Shown piece after piece: positions 44,614 to 54,106 of a stretch of 64,000 bases of DNA (its first letter is position 1; each line of letters opens with the position of its first letter). The DNA comes from Alphaproteobacteria bacterium (GTDB lineage Bacteria; Pseudomonadota; Alphaproteobacteria; Caulobacterales; Parvularculaceae), in assembly GCA_016125425.1 (NCBI GenBank), contig WGLT01000003.1, positions 1 through 64,000 of the forward strand, written 5' to 3'. The notes beneath the pieces were generated by a model, which made no database searches, was not told the DNA's origin, and saw only the letters and a list, made by a program, of their open reading frames with translations. Both the position numbers and the translations under genes were made by a program.

Positions 44614-45714
44614 ATGCGTGCGAAAACGCTTCTCCATATCCTGCCCTCATTTGGGCGCGGCGGCCAACAAACCCGCCTCGTCTCCATCATCGCGCATGGC
44701 CGGCCGTCGTTTCGCCACAAGATCGTCAGTCTTCGCGACGACTTCTCGGCAAGGGCGAGTTTGCCTGACGGCGCCGCCGAGTTTGAATTCTTTTCTCTGC
44801 GCATGGCCGGGGGCGTGAGCGTCGACAATCTGGCGCGCCTGGCCAGGCTTATGCGGGAATCGACTCCGGATTTGCTGTGCACCTATAATTTTGGAGCAAT
44901 TGAGGCGGCGCTCGCCAATCGCCTCGGGCCGAAATATCCGCATATTCACTATGAGGATGGATTTGGCGGCGACGAAACGATCGAAAGACAAAAGGCGCGC
45001 CGTAAACTCGCCCGACGTTTCATCCTCGCTAAAAGCTACGTTGTCGTGCCGTCGAGGGCGCTTCAGTCCGCAGCGACGACAGCTTGGGGATTACGCCAGG
45101 ACAAGGTCCGGCTCATCTTCAATGGAATTGACCTCGCGCGATTTCATCCGGGAGCGCGACAGTCAGGCGAAAACGATCCTGTTATCGTCGGCGCCATGGG
45201 CGCCCTTCGCCCTGAAAAGAACTTCGCCCGCCTCATAACAGCTTTTGAAAACGCGGGCGCATGCCGGGCGCGCCTTGTCATCTACGGCGACGGGCCGGAG
45301 CGCTCGGATTTGGAGCGTCGCGCCGCCGGGCGCGGCGAGCGCATTATATTGGCGGGCGCGACCGATCGGCCGGAAGCCGCTTATTTGACCTTCGATCTCT
45401 TCGCTTTGTCGTCGGACACGGAACAGGCCCCGCTCAGCGTGATGGAGGCCATGGCGAGCGGGCTTGCGATCGCAGCGCCCGATATCGGCGATATTCGCGA
45501 TATGGTTTCACAGGAAAACCGGGAATATATCACGCCCGCCGGCGACATGGCGGGGCTCGCATCCGCGCTTGCGCGGCTCATCGGCGATCCCGGACTGAGG
45601 CGGCGGCTCGGCGCGGCGAACGCCGCGCGGGCGAGGGAATTATTCGCGCTCGAACCCATGATCGACAAACACGAGGCGTTGTTCGATGAAGCGCTCGCCC
45701 GGGGGCGCCTATGA
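44614..45714 (+). CDS. GT4-type glycosyltransferase of the exosortase A locus
   Basis: A 366-residue GT-B fold glycosyltransferase. The N-terminal acceptor domain contains ILPSFGRGGQQTRLVSII. The C-terminal donor domain contains VIVGAMGALRPEKNFARLIT, the GDGPERSDLE motif, and E-x7-E-type ALSSDTEQAPLSVMEAMASG. It resembles sugar transferases associated with XrtA/PEP-CTERM exopolysaccharide loci; sugar and acceptor are unknown. Its stop overlaps the next start by ATGA. Confidence 0.88.
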   Translation: MRAKTLLHILPSFGRGGQQTRLVSIIAHGRPSFRHKIVSLRDDFSARASLPDGAAEFEFFSLRMAGGVSVDNLARLARLMRESTPDLLCTYNFGAIEAALANRLGPKYPHIHYEDGFGGDETIERQKARRKLARRFILAKSYVVVPSRALQSAATTAWGLRQDKVRLIFNGIDLARFHPGARQSGENDPVIVGAMGALRPEKNFARLITAFENAGACRARLVIYGDGPERSDLERRAAGRGERIILAGATDRPEAAYLTFDLFALSSDTEQAPLSVMEAMASGLAIAAPDIGDIRDMVSQENREYITPAGDMAGLASALARLIGDPGLRRRLGAANAARARELFALEPMIDKHEALFDEALARGRL

Positions 45715-46835
45715 CCGACCTCATCGTCCGGCCTCTTTCCGATACGGACGCGTTTTTGGCGGCGTACCGCGCGCTGTTTCCCCGTTGCGAGGGCGCCGGC
45801 ATTTTTCAGTCGCCGCCATGGATGGAACTCTGGATTGAAAGCGTTCCCGCGGAGATCAATCTCTGGACGGTTGAGGCGCGGCGCGACGGCGAAACCGTCC
45901 TTCTGGGCGTGTTCGGCGCCCGGGCGCGCCGCCCTTTCGCGGTTTTGGCGCCAAAATGCGCCAGGCTATTTGAATTCGATCTTCCGCATTATGATGCAGT
46001 CTATACGGAGTATAATGATTTTCTTGTGGCCGCCGATGCGCCTTCGGAGATTCGCGAGCACGCCTTGCTCGCTGCGGCTGAACAATTGGGGCCGCTGGAC
46101 GAACTGGTCATACGCAATGCGCGCGAAACTCTCGTATCAGCCGGAAGGCGACTCGCACAGGCGCAGGGGCGGAAAATCCGGATTTTGAGGACGCAACCGA
46201 CATTCACAGTCAATCTCAGCTCGGTGCGAGCGGCCGGCGGCGATTATTTGGCGACGCGAAGCGCCGCATTTCGTCGGCAGATCCGCCGATCGGCCGCGCT
46301 TTACGAGGCGCGCGGCGCGCTCTCCTTAAGGCTGGCGGCGGGCGCCGCCGAACGTGAGCGCGCTTGGTCGGCGCTGACCCGCCTTCACAAGCGGGCGCGG
46401 ACGGCGCGGGGCGCCGGCGGAGCGTTCGGGAACGAGGCGTTTTCGTCATTTCATCGAAAATTCTGCGAGCGGTTTCCTGAAAACGCGCATCTCATGGAGT
46501 TGCGCGCGGGCGATGACGTGATCGCGGTCTTGTACAATCTGATATTTGAAGGCAGGGCGTACAGCTACCAAAGCGGATTCGCGCCTGAGGCGGACAATCG
46601 GCTGAAGCCGGGACTGCTCGCGCATTGCATGGCGATTGACTTCTATGCAGAGCGCGGCGCGCAGACCTATGATCTTCTTGCAGGCGATGCGCCCTACAAA
46701 AGGCGGCTCGCCGACGAGTCGGAGACATTGACAAGTTTTTCGATTGATTTGGCGAACGGCGCTGTATCCAGGGCGCGCTCTTTTATCAGAAGCGCGCGAA
46801 CTGCTTTGCAGTCTCTAGGAATGCGTCGAACATGA
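45711..46835 (+). CDS. FemAB/CelD-like GNAT acyltransferase of the exosortase A locus
   Basis: A 374-residue protein with a C-terminal acetyltransferase-6-type GNAT domain (RKFCERFPENAHLMELRAGD, then YSYQSGFAPEADNRLKPGLL and YDLLAGDAPYKRRL). FemAB-like proteins of this type regularly accompany exosortase A and exopolysaccharide genes, probably acylating a surface polymer or carrier. Start overlaps the glycosyltransferase stop by four bases. The last 50 bp overlap the 3' end of the convergent amidotransferase gene. Confidence 0.85.
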   Translation: MTDLIVRPLSDTDAFLAAYRALFPRCEGAGIFQSPPWMELWIESVPAEINLWTVEARRDGETVLLGVFGARARRPFAVLAPKCARLFEFDLPHYDAVYTEYNDFLVAADAPSEIREHALLAAAEQLGPLDELVIRNARETLVSAGRRLAQAQGRKIRILRTQPTFTVNLSSVRAAGGDYLATRSAAFRRQIRRSAALYEARGALSLRLAAGAAERERAWSALTRLHKRARTARGAGGAFGNEAFSSFHRKFCERFPENAHLMELRAGDDVIAVLYNLIFEGRAYSYQSGFAPEADNRLKPGLLAHCMAIDFYAERGAQTYDLLAGDAPYKRRLADESETLTSFSIDLANGAVSRARSFIRSARTALQSLGMRRT

Positions 46836-48678
46836 TAAGCGTCCACAATTCCTGTCCGCAGTCAGCGCTTCCGCGTTTGTGGGCGCGGATCATCGACTCA
46901 ACGCTTTTCGGGTTAAAATAGCCGGAACGGCGCCAGCGTTCCGATTGCTCGAGCCGCGCGATCGGACCGGCGGGGTCCCGAAGCCATTGGGCTATCGGCG
47001 GAGAAAAGCCCTGTTTGTCGCGGTCGATGATTTCGGAAGGCAGGCGCGCGCGCATCGCCTCCTTCAACACATATTTGCCGCGGCCTTTGCGAAGTTTGAA
47101 TTCGATGGGCAAACGGCAGGCCCATTCGACGAGCCTGTGATCGAGGAAAGGGGCGCGAACTTCAAGACCGTGCGCCATAGAGGCTCGGTCGATCTTTGTC
47201 AGCATGCGGGCGGGGAGCCAGACCGAAAAATCGGCGCGCTGCGCAGCCAGCAAGGCCGGTTCGTCGCGATCCTCCATGGTTGCCTCAACCGCGCGCTCAA
47301 ATCGATAGTCTCCGAGCGATTGTTTGAAGTCCTCTGACATGAGGGCGCGTATGCGGTCCGGGACATTCGCGGCGACAGCCTGCGCATAGGCGCCGGGCCG
47401 GCTGCGCCCGAGCGCCTGGAATGTCGTTTTCATGCGCAATATGCGCGGCGCCCAATCCATCTTCGGATAGAGCGCGCCGGCGGCGCCGAATATCGCGCTG
47501 CGAAAACCGAAGGGGGCGGTCCGGCGGATGCGCTCCTCACGCACAAAGAACGGGTAGCGGCGATATCCTGCGAAGACTTCATCGCCGCCATCGCCGGACA
47601 GCGCGACTTTGACCCGTTCGCGCGTTATTTTCGCCAGAACGAAGGTCGGAAGAGCGGACGGGTCGGCGAAGGGCTCTCCATAACAGCGCGCGATCGCGTC
47701 GATGAGTTCGGCGGCATCGAGCGAAACGACGGCTTCGAAATGTTCAGCGCCGTAGCGATCCGCCACTATCCGCGCATGAGGGCGTTCGTCATGGGCGGCG
47801 TGTTCGAAACCGATGGCGCAGGTCTTCACGGCCTCACCGGCCTGGGCCATCGCAGCGACAATTGCGGAGGAATCAAGCCCGCCGGACAGAAACGCGCCAA
47901 GCGGGACGTCTGATGTCAGTTCGCCGCCAACCGCCGCGTCCAGGAGGGCGCGCAATTGTTCTGTGGCTTCATCGAAGGTCAGGCCTGCGTCAGGCTCAAG
48001 CGGCGGGCGCCAGTATACGGAGAGTTTCGGCGCGCCGCCCCGCGTGACGGATAAAATCGACGCGGGAGGAAGACTTTTGATCCGGGAAAAGATGGAATCA
48101 GGTCCGGGCGCGAAACCATAAAACAGATAGTCGGCGACGGCGGCGTCGTTCAGCTCGACGGGCACGAGGCCGCTTTTTGCGAGCGCCGTGATTTCCGAAG
48201 CGAACAACAGCCATCCGTCATCCGTTTCGGCGTAATAAAGCGGTTTCTCGCCGAGCCGGTCGCGGCACAAGGTCAGCGCGCCGCTCGTCGCGTCCCAGTA
48301 GGCGAATGCGAACATGCCGAGGAGTCGGTCAATGAAGGGCGAACCTTCGAGCGCGAGGCCTTCGGCGAGAACTTCGGTGTCGGAGCGCGTGGAAAGAGTC
48401 ACGCCCTTTGCGGCGAGTTCGGCGGCGAGCGCACGGTAATTATAGATTTCGCCGTTGAAGTTAAGGACGCCCCGGCCATGCGCTGTTCTGAAGGGCTGGG
48501 CGCCGCCCTTGCGGTCGATAACGGCGAGGCGGCGATGCGCCAGACCGACGCCGGGAGCGACAAACATCCCTTCGCCATCCGGCCCCCTGTGCGCCAGAGC
48601 GGCGGACATGCGCTCGAGCGCAGCGCGGTCAATCTCCCGCGTCGCTTTCAGATCGATTATGCCGGCGACGCCGCACAT
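46786..48678 (-). CDS. Asparagine-synthase-like amidotransferase of the exosortase A locus
   Basis: A 630-residue class II glutamine amidotransferase. The N-terminal Cys2 nucleophile (MCGVAGIIDL) is intact, the Ntn domain includes RGVLNFNGEIYNYRAL, and the asparagine-synthase ATP-pyrophosphatase domain has the P-loop FLSGGLDSSAIVA (about residue 263) and ALSGDGGDEVFAGYRRY. Position 3 bp after xrtA indicates the exosortase-associated amidotransferase rather than housekeeping AsnB. The likely role is amidation of a polymer building block; the substrate is unknown. Confidence 0.9.
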   Translation of the reverse strand: MCGVAGIIDLKATREIDRAALERMSAALAHRGPDGEGMFVAPGVGLAHRRLAVIDRKGGAQPFRTAHGRGVLNFNGEIYNYRALAAELAAKGVTLSTRSDTEVLAEGLALEGSPFIDRLLGMFAFAYWDATSGALTLCRDRLGEKPLYYAETDDGWLLFASEITALAKSGLVPVELNDAAVADYLFYGFAPGPDSIFSRIKSLPPASILSVTRGGAPKLSVYWRPPLEPDAGLTFDEATEQLRALLDAAVGGELTSDVPLGAFLSGGLDSSAIVAAMAQAGEAVKTCAIGFEHAAHDERPHARIVADRYGAEHFEAVVSLDAAELIDAIARCYGEPFADPSALPTFVLAKITRERVKVALSGDGGDEVFAGYRRYPFFVREERIRRTAPFGFRSAIFGAAGALYPKMDWAPRILRMKTTFQALGRSRPGAYAQAVAANVPDRIRALMSEDFKQSLGDYRFERAVEATMEDRDEPALLAAQRADFSVWLPARMLTKIDRASMAHGLEVRAPFLDHRLVEWACRLPIEFKLRKGRGKYVLKEAMRARLPSEIIDRDKQGFSPPIAQWLRDPAGPIARLEQSERWRRSGYFNPKSVESMIRAHKRGSADCGQELWTLIMFDAFLETAKQFARF

Positions 48679-48681
48679 GGA

Positions 48682-50220
48682 TTATTCGACAGGCCGGGCG
48701 TCGATGCGCGCAAGCCAGGCCGACAGCGGTTCGGCGTCGACGAGAAACGCCCGGATGTCCGTCGCCGACTCTTCGGTCGGCGCGGCGAGAAAGATAACGC
48801 CGCCTCGAGGATTGCGGCCCTGAAGGCGCGCTTTGGCCTGGGCGATCTTGAGCGCGACGGCGCTATCAAATACCTGCCCGCCGAGCCAATAGACTTCGAT
48901 CGCGTCAAGCGCGCCGCCGTCGTCGCCTCTCATGCGGTCGATGCGATAGACTCCCGAGCGGCCGAACGCCTTCAACGGCGCCTTTAATGTCTCGATTGTT
49001 CGCCAGCTCACTCCATCGTCCGGACGCGTCGCATATCCGGCGATCTCAGCGCCGCGCCGGTCATAGGCGAAATAGCCGGCGGCGAGGAAAACCTGCATCG
49101 CCCCGGAGCGATAGGTCGCATAAAGTCTGCGATCCGCGCCCTTAAGGGCCGGACGCCAGGCGCGCGACGGGGCGGCGAGACTCCATCCGGGCGCGTTCAC
49201 CAGCGGCAGAGAGACCGGCGCGGCCACAGAAGGGGCGCGTAAAACAACCAGCCGGTCGTAACCCGCAGCCAGTGCGATCAACGCCAGCGCTCCGGCGAAA
49301 ACAAGGCTGGTCTTGCGTCTGTGGAGCGGTGATTCCTCGCGCATTGCCGGACGGGGAGGAACTTCGCGAACATCGGCGAAGCGGCGCGCGCCCGCGATCA
49401 GCGCGACAAGCATCGCGCCATAAAAGAACCAGCCAAATAGAATGTGATCGTCTGCGATATTGAGCTTTCCGTCTGTCGCCGCTGCAACGAAAATGACGAC
49501 GAAAGCGCGCAATATATTCGCGATCAGCGCGAGCGTTATTGCAATGATCGCGAATAGGATAATTTTCACGGGCTTCCTGAATGTCATCCAGGAATAAATC
49601 GCAACGACCATCGCGGCGGCGAGAAGAAAATTCAATCCGGCGCAGGCGTCGGCGATCTCGAATCCGCCCGTCGCCGTGCTCAAAACCACGCCGTCGCGGG
49701 TTGTCTCCACGCCGGAGAAGTTCAAGAGCGCCGTCACCGCCCGCGCGGCGGCGTGCTGAAGAAGAGGCAGCAATGACTCGCCGAACGGCGCCATGAAGAA
49801 AAGGAAAGCGAGAGGAAACGCCCACGCCCGCGCGCACGCCAAACCGAAAATCGCGGCGGCGCCGGCGATCAGGATACAGACAAAACCAAGAGAGGCGATC
49901 AGTTCCGCCCCGGCCGCTTCGCCGACAAGCCAGATCATCGCCGCGCCCGCAAGCAGAGGCAGCGCGCCTGCGGACGCGCGGGGCGCCGGCGCGGGCGTCG
50001 AGGCCGCCATCCACAGCGCAGCCGGCGCGACCAGGAATCCATGGTGGTAGGCGGAGGAAGTCAGCCAGACATTCGCCATTGCGCGCAGCGTCGGCCACAG
50101 CGCCAAAGAGACGGCGACGGCGAATGCTGCGAAATAGGCCGCGGCGGGCGCCAGCTGTTTCGCTCTCCCGTCGGGGACAGCGATGTCTCCTGCATGAATG
50201 CTCGCGCGCGCGCCGGTCAT
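48682..50220 (-). CDS. xrtA: Exosortase A with C-terminal EpsI-type domain
   Basis: A 512-residue protein. The N-terminal part (about 1-290) has eight or so membrane helices and the exosortase catalytic residues: C193 in IADACAGLNFLLA, R238 in IANILRAF, and H259 in ADDHILFGW. The C-terminal part (about 310-512) resembles the EpsI/DUF3485 domain (WRPALKGADRRLYATYRSGA, YWLGGQVFDS). Exosortases process PEP-CTERM proteins at the inner membrane. No protein with a PEP-CTERM tail is in this window, so its substrates are elsewhere. Confidence 0.92.
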   Translation of the reverse strand: MTGARASIHAGDIAVPDGRAKQLAPAAAYFAAFAVAVSLALWPTLRAMANVWLTSSAYHHGFLVAPAALWMAASTPAPAPRASAGALPLLAGAAMIWLVGEAAGAELIASLGFVCILIAGAAAIFGLACARAWAFPLAFLFFMAPFGESLLPLLQHAAARAVTALLNFSGVETTRDGVVLSTATGGFEIADACAGLNFLLAAAMVVAIYSWMTFRKPVKIILFAIIAITLALIANILRAFVVIFVAAATDGKLNIADDHILFGWFFYGAMLVALIAGARRFADVREVPPRPAMREESPLHRRKTSLVFAGALALIALAAGYDRLVVLRAPSVAAPVSLPLVNAPGWSLAAPSRAWRPALKGADRRLYATYRSGAMQVFLAAGYFAYDRRGAEIAGYATRPDDGVSWRTIETLKAPLKAFGRSGVYRIDRMRGDDGGALDAIEVYWLGGQVFDSAVALKIAQAKARLQGRNPRGGVIFLAAPTEESATDIRAFLVDAEPLSAWLARIDARPVE

Positions 50221-50306
50221 TGAAATCCGCCTGCCAAAGACGGAATTCTACGCTGGCAGGGCTTCCTGAACGTTAACCCTGCCTGCGTCCCGGCGGTATG
50301 GCGGTC

Positions 50307-52253
50307 TTAACGGTTTTTTCGTCCTTTAATCAGGGCGTCGACGACCGTGGGGTCAGCGAGCGTCGAAGTGTCGCCAAGCGAGTCGAAATCATTTTCGGCG
50401 ATCTTGCGAAGTATGCGCCGCATGATCTTGCCCGACCGGGTTTTCGGCAAGCTGTCGGTGAAGTGCAGGAGGTCGGGCTTCGCAATCGGGCCGATTTCGA
50501 CTTTGACTGTTTCGGATATTTCCGCGTGGAGATCGTCCGAAGGGGCCGCCCCCTCTTTTAAGGTGACATAGGCGTAGATTCCCTGTCCCTTGACGTCGTG
50601 CGGATATCCGACGACGGCCGCTTCGGCGACTTTCGGGTGGGCGACGAGCGCGCTCTCAATTTCCGCCGTACCAAGACGATGCCCGGAGACATTGATGACG
50701 TCATCGACGCGTCCGGTCACCCAATAATAGCCGTCGGCGTCGCGCCGCGCGCCGTCCCCCGTGAAGTACATTCCCGGATAGGTTTTGAAGTAGGTGTCGA
50801 TGAATCGCTGATGATCGCCGTAGACCGTTCGCATCTGGCCGGGCCATGAGCCGAGCAGAACGAGATTCCCTTGCGCTTCGCCTTCAAGCAGATGGCCTTC
50901 GGCGTCGACGAGTCCGGCCATGACGCCAGGCAAGGGCTTGGTCGCCGAACCGGGCTTCAGCGTTGTGGCGCCGGGCAGGGGCGAGATCAAAATCCCGCCT
51001 GTTTCCGTCTGCCACCATGTGTCGACGATGGGGCAGCGGCCTTCGCCGACAACGCGATGATACCAGAGCCAGGCTTCCGGATTAATCGGCTCGCCGACGC
51101 TCCCCAACAGGCGCAGAGACGAACGATCGGCGGCGCGCACGAAGTCTTCGCTCTCGCGCATCAGCGCGCGGATGGCGGTCGGCGCGGTGTAGAATATATT
51201 GACTTTGTGCTTCTCGACGACTTTCCAGAAACGCGAGTGGTCGGGAAAGCTGGGCACGCCCTCGAACATGACAGTCGTCGCCCCGTTCGAAAGCGGTCCG
51301 TAAATGATATAGGAGTGCCCCGTCACCCAGCCGATGTCAGCGGTGCACCAGAAGATTTCGCCCGGCCGGTAATCGAACACGGCGTCAAAGGTCCACGCCG
51401 CATGAACGAGATAGCCGCCGGTTGTGTGCAGAACGCCTTTTGGTTTTCCGGTCGAACCGGACGTATAGAGAATAAAGAGCGGATCCTCCGCATTCATTTT
51501 CTCGTAGGGACAATAGGGTGAGACGTCGTCGCGCGCTTCGGCGCGCCAGAAGAGGTCTCGTCCCGCCTGCATAGGAACATCCGCGCCCGTTCGTTCGACC
51601 GTCAGGACAAGGCGGACGCCTCTGGGTCTGGCGAGAGCCGTGTCCACATTGACCTTCAGCGGAATCCTTTTGCCGCCGCGCACGCCTTCGTCGGCCGTGA
51701 TGACCGCGACGGCGCCGCAATCTTCGATCCGGCTTGCGAGCGATTCAGGCGAGAAGCCGCCAAAAACGACGGAATGAACCGCGCCGATCCGCGCGCAAGC
51801 CAGCATGGCGTAGGCGGCTTCCGGGATCATCGGCATATAGATGACGACGCGATCGCCGCGATTGACTCCCCGCGCCTTCAGGAGGTTCGCCATCCGGCAT
51901 GTTTCCTCGAACGCCTCGCCATAGGTGATCTTGCGGCTCGCCGTCGGGTCATCGCCTTCCCAAATGATGGCGATGTCGTCCTTGCGCGCGGGAAGATGCC
52001 GGTCAAGACAATTGGCGCAGGCGTTCAGCTCGCCGTCCGCGAACCATCGAATGTGGAGGTCGTCGGCGTCGAACGATATATCCGAGACGGTTTTAAACGG
52101 CTTGATCCAGTCGATCCGCTTTGCGATTTCCGCCCAATAGGCGTCGGGATCGCGCGCGGCCGCCTCCCGCATGCGGGCTTCCTTCTCGGCGTCGATATGC
52201 GCCTTGCGCGCAAAGTCGGGTGAAGGGGCGAAAGTTCGGCTCTCTGACGTCAT
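50307..52253 (-). CDS. acs: Acetyl-CoA synthetase (AMP-forming)
   Basis: A 648-residue enzyme activating acetate through acetyl-AMP. Signatures: [20 protein letters not shown] (P-loop), [26 protein letters not shown], and the regulatory lysine motif [11 protein letters not shown] near the C-terminus, the usual target of reversible acetylation. Full length. GAGGGAA precedes ATG 52253. It is 86 bp upstream of xrtA, probably a separate transcription unit. Confidence 0.98.
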   Translation of the reverse strand: MTSESRTFAPSPDFARKAHIDAEKEARMREAAARDPDAYWAEIAKRIDWIKPFKTVSDISFDADDLHIRWFADGELNACANCLDRHLPARKDDIAIIWEGDDPTASRKITYGEAFEETCRMANLLKARGVNRGDRVVIYMPMIPEAAYAMLACARIGAVHSVVFGGFSPESLASRIEDCGAVAVITADEGVRGGKRIPLKVNVDTALARPRGVRLVLTVERTGADVPMQAGRDLFWRAEARDDVSPYCPYEKMNAEDPLFILYTSGSTGKPKGVLHTTGGYLVHAAWTFDAVFDYRPGEIFWCTADIGWVTGHSYIIYGPLSNGATTVMFEGVPSFPDHSRFWKVVEKHKVNIFYTAPTAIRALMRESEDFVRAADRSSLRLLGSVGEPINPEAWLWYHRVVGEGRCPIVDTWWQTETGGILISPLPGATTLKPGSATKPLPGVMAGLVDAEGHLLEGEAQGNLVLLGSWPGQMRTVYGDHQRFIDTYFKTYPGMYFTGDGARRDADGYYWVTGRVDDVINVSGHRLGTAEIESALVAHPKVAEAAVVGYPHDVKGQGIYAYVTLKEGAAPSDDLHAEISETVKVEIGPIAKPDLLHFTDSLPKTRSGKIMRRILRKIAENDFDSLGDTSTLADPTVVDALIKGRKNR

Positions 52254-52379
52254 GGGCGTTCCCTCTCGGCGCCCTTACGCTGTCGAGGCGCGGGCGCATT
52301 CGCGAATGAAGGGGAGCTTAGGGCAAGGCCGGGCGGCGCGCAAAAGGGCGCGGCCATTCGAAACGGCGCGACCGGTCAG

Positions 52380-53792
52380 CTATCGAGCCGAAGGATCGGG
52401 GACGACAAAGCAGGTGATCTTGCGCGCCTTGAGCGTGGCGCACGCCGCAGCGGCGTCGTCCGGCCCAAGCGAGGTGAAACGCGCCCGGTAAAGTTTGGAT
52501 CCGTTTGCGGAGTCGACCGGCTGAACGATGCGCGGCCGATCCATCAGGTCGCCGGCCGAAGCCGCTTCCTCAAGCTCGCGTTCGGCCATCATTCTCGAAG
52601 TGAATGCGCCGATCTGCACGCTCCAGCCCGAACCGACGATGGGCTCGGCGTCGCCTTCGCCGAACGTGCCCTGGTCCGGCGTCATCGAATCGAGGCGCGC
52701 CCGCTGGAATTCATTGAGATCCTTGGAGTTGGCGGATGCGATCAAGGCGCCGAGCACGTCATCTTCCGCCTCGTCGCCTGCGTCCATATTGTCGTCGTCC
52801 TGGTCGTCGCCGGCATTGGTGTCGAACTCGGCCGAAGCTTCGACGATCTTCGCGCGGAGCGCGTCGCTATTGCCGACGGTGGGCGCGGCCGGCTGCGTTT
52901 TCGCCAGTCCAGCCACAAGCGTCGGCTTGAGGCGCGGCGTCGGCGTTTCGCGTACAAGCGCCGCGATCATGGTCGGATGTTTTTCAATCCTGTCGAAGGC
53001 GTTCGTCAGAAGCAGCCGCATATGCGCATCGCGAGTCCGGACCGACCGTCCGCCCATGACGACGCCAATGAGGCGGTTTCCGTCGCGGACAGCGCTCGTC
53101 ACCAGATTGAAGCCGGACATGCGCGTATAGCCCGTCTTCAGACCGTCGGCGCCCTCAAACGTCCGGGTGAGGGAGTTATGCGTCAGATAGTGACGGCCGT
53201 TCCATGTGAAATCGATCGTGTCGAAATACGGATAGTATTCGGGAAAGTCCTGGATCAGCCGACGGGCGAGGATCGCCAAATCGTGCGCGGTCGTCTTCTG
53301 TCGCGCGTTGGGCAGGCCCGAGGCGTTGCGAAATGTTGTATTGCGCATGCCGATTTGATGCGCCGTCTCCGTCATTTTCTGAGCGAACCGCCATTCGGAG
53401 TCCGCGATGTTTTCGGCGATGGCGACCGCGACGTCATTGGCCGACTTGACCACGATCGCCTTGATCGCGGTGTCGACATCGATTGTCGTGCCGGCTTTCA
53501 GCCCGAGTTTCGAAGGCGGCTGGCCGGCCGCATGCGCCGAAACCGTGAGTTCGGATTCGGGGGTGAGGCGGCCAGCTTTCATCTCCTCAAAGAGGAGGTA
53601 AAGCGTCATCATTTTGGTTAACGAGGCCGGATAGCGCGGCGCGTCCGCATAGCGGCTGTACAGAATGTCGCCCGACTCGGCGTGCATGACAAAGGCGGCG
53701 TATTTCGTACTGCTTGCGCGAGCCGGCGCAAAAGCGCCGACGGCGAACAAGCATGATGCGATTATAAGCAGAAAAGAACGCCACACCGCCAT
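52380..53792 (-). CDS. D-alanyl-D-alanine carboxypeptidase with SPOR domain
   Basis: A 470-residue exported class C low-molecular-weight PBP. Signal peptide FLLIIASCLFAVGAFAPARA. Catalytic motifs: SLTK (S57, K60), SAN in VVKSANDVAV, and KTG in DGLKTGYT. An acidic linker (about residues 325-345) leads to a C-terminal SPOR domain (GWSVQIGAFTSRMMAERELE onward), which binds denuded glycan at division sites. So it likely trims peptidoglycan pentapeptides at the septum. GAGG precedes ATG 53792; a TTG at 53810 is less likely. Confidence 0.93.
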   Translation of the reverse strand: MAVWRSFLLIIASCLFAVGAFAPARASSTKYAAFVMHAESGDILYSRYADAPRYPASLTKMMTLYLLFEEMKAGRLTPESELTVSAHAAGQPPSKLGLKAGTTIDVDTAIKAIVVKSANDVAVAIAENIADSEWRFAQKMTETAHQIGMRNTTFRNASGLPNARQKTTAHDLAILARRLIQDFPEYYPYFDTIDFTWNGRHYLTHNSLTRTFEGADGLKTGYTRMSGFNLVTSAVRDGNRLIGVVMGGRSVRTRDAHMRLLLTNAFDRIEKHPTMIAALVRETPTPRLKPTLVAGLAKTQPAAPTVGNSDALRAKIVEASAEFDTNAGDDQDDDNMDAGDEAEDDVLGALIASANSKDLNEFQRARLDSMTPDQGTFGEGDAEPIVGSGWSVQIGAFTSRMMAERELEEAASAGDLMDRPRIVQPVDSANGSKLYRARFTSLGPDDAAAACATLKARKITCFVVPDPSAR

Positions 53793-53948
53793 CGCGCGAG
53801 CCTCGCCCAATCATGCGCGTTTTGCAATATGCCAGGAAGCGCCGCCCCTCGTCATGACGCCGGCTGCTCCGCTCACAGAACAACCCTGAGCAAGCGTCGT
53901 GCCGCCCGACGGCGACGGGAAACCATTATTTGCGAACGCAGTAAATCA

Positions 53949-53968
53949 ATGGTTAATGAGGCTTAATT
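53949..53968. promoter_or_regulatory. CtrA half-site-like sequence in the dacC-phasin intergenic region
   Basis: ATGGTTAA (53949-53956) is the complement of the CtrA half-site TTAACCAT. It is followed by a second TTAA at 53963-53966 with 6 bp between the TTAA cores, one short of the full consensus. It lies between a septal carboxypeptidase gene and the phasin gene. Binding is inference. Confidence 0.3.
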
Positions 53969-53983
53969 TTCTCCAAAAGCGGT

Positions 53984-54002
53984 ATTTGTGCGCCGCACAA
54001 AT
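53984..54002. promoter_or_regulatory. Perfect 19-bp palindrome, candidate PhaR operator
   Basis: ATTTGTGCGCCGCACAAAT is a perfect palindrome with 9-bp arms around one central base. Its core TGC-GCC-GCA fits the TGC-N3-GCA type of site described for PhaR, the regulator of phasin genes in alphaproteobacteria. It lies about 105 bp before the phasin start. PhaR as the binder is inference. Confidence 0.6.
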
Positions 54003-54033
54003 GCCCTTGACGCGTATGCCGGCCCGGAATATG

Positions 54034-54046
54034 CTGCGCCGCACAA
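54034..54046. promoter_or_regulatory. Second copy of the phasin operator half
   Basis: CTGCGCCGCACAA repeats 12 bases (TGCGCCGCACAA) of the palindrome at 53984-54002. It contains CTGC-GCC-GCAC, close to the PhaR-type CTGC-N3-GCAG. It lies 60 bp before the phasin start, 46 bp from the first copy, so cooperative binding on about the same helix face is possible. Confidence 0.5.
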
Positions 54047-54106
54047 GAATGCGTCGCTACCCCTCCGTCACGCATCGGAGAGATGGAACCCGACAAGGAG
54101 ATGACC

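Noticed and set aside
49142-50098. 318-codon frame overlapping xrtA on the same strand
   Set aside because: It is a shifted reading of xrtA; the exosortase catalytic Cys, Arg and His are only in the 48682-50220 frame.
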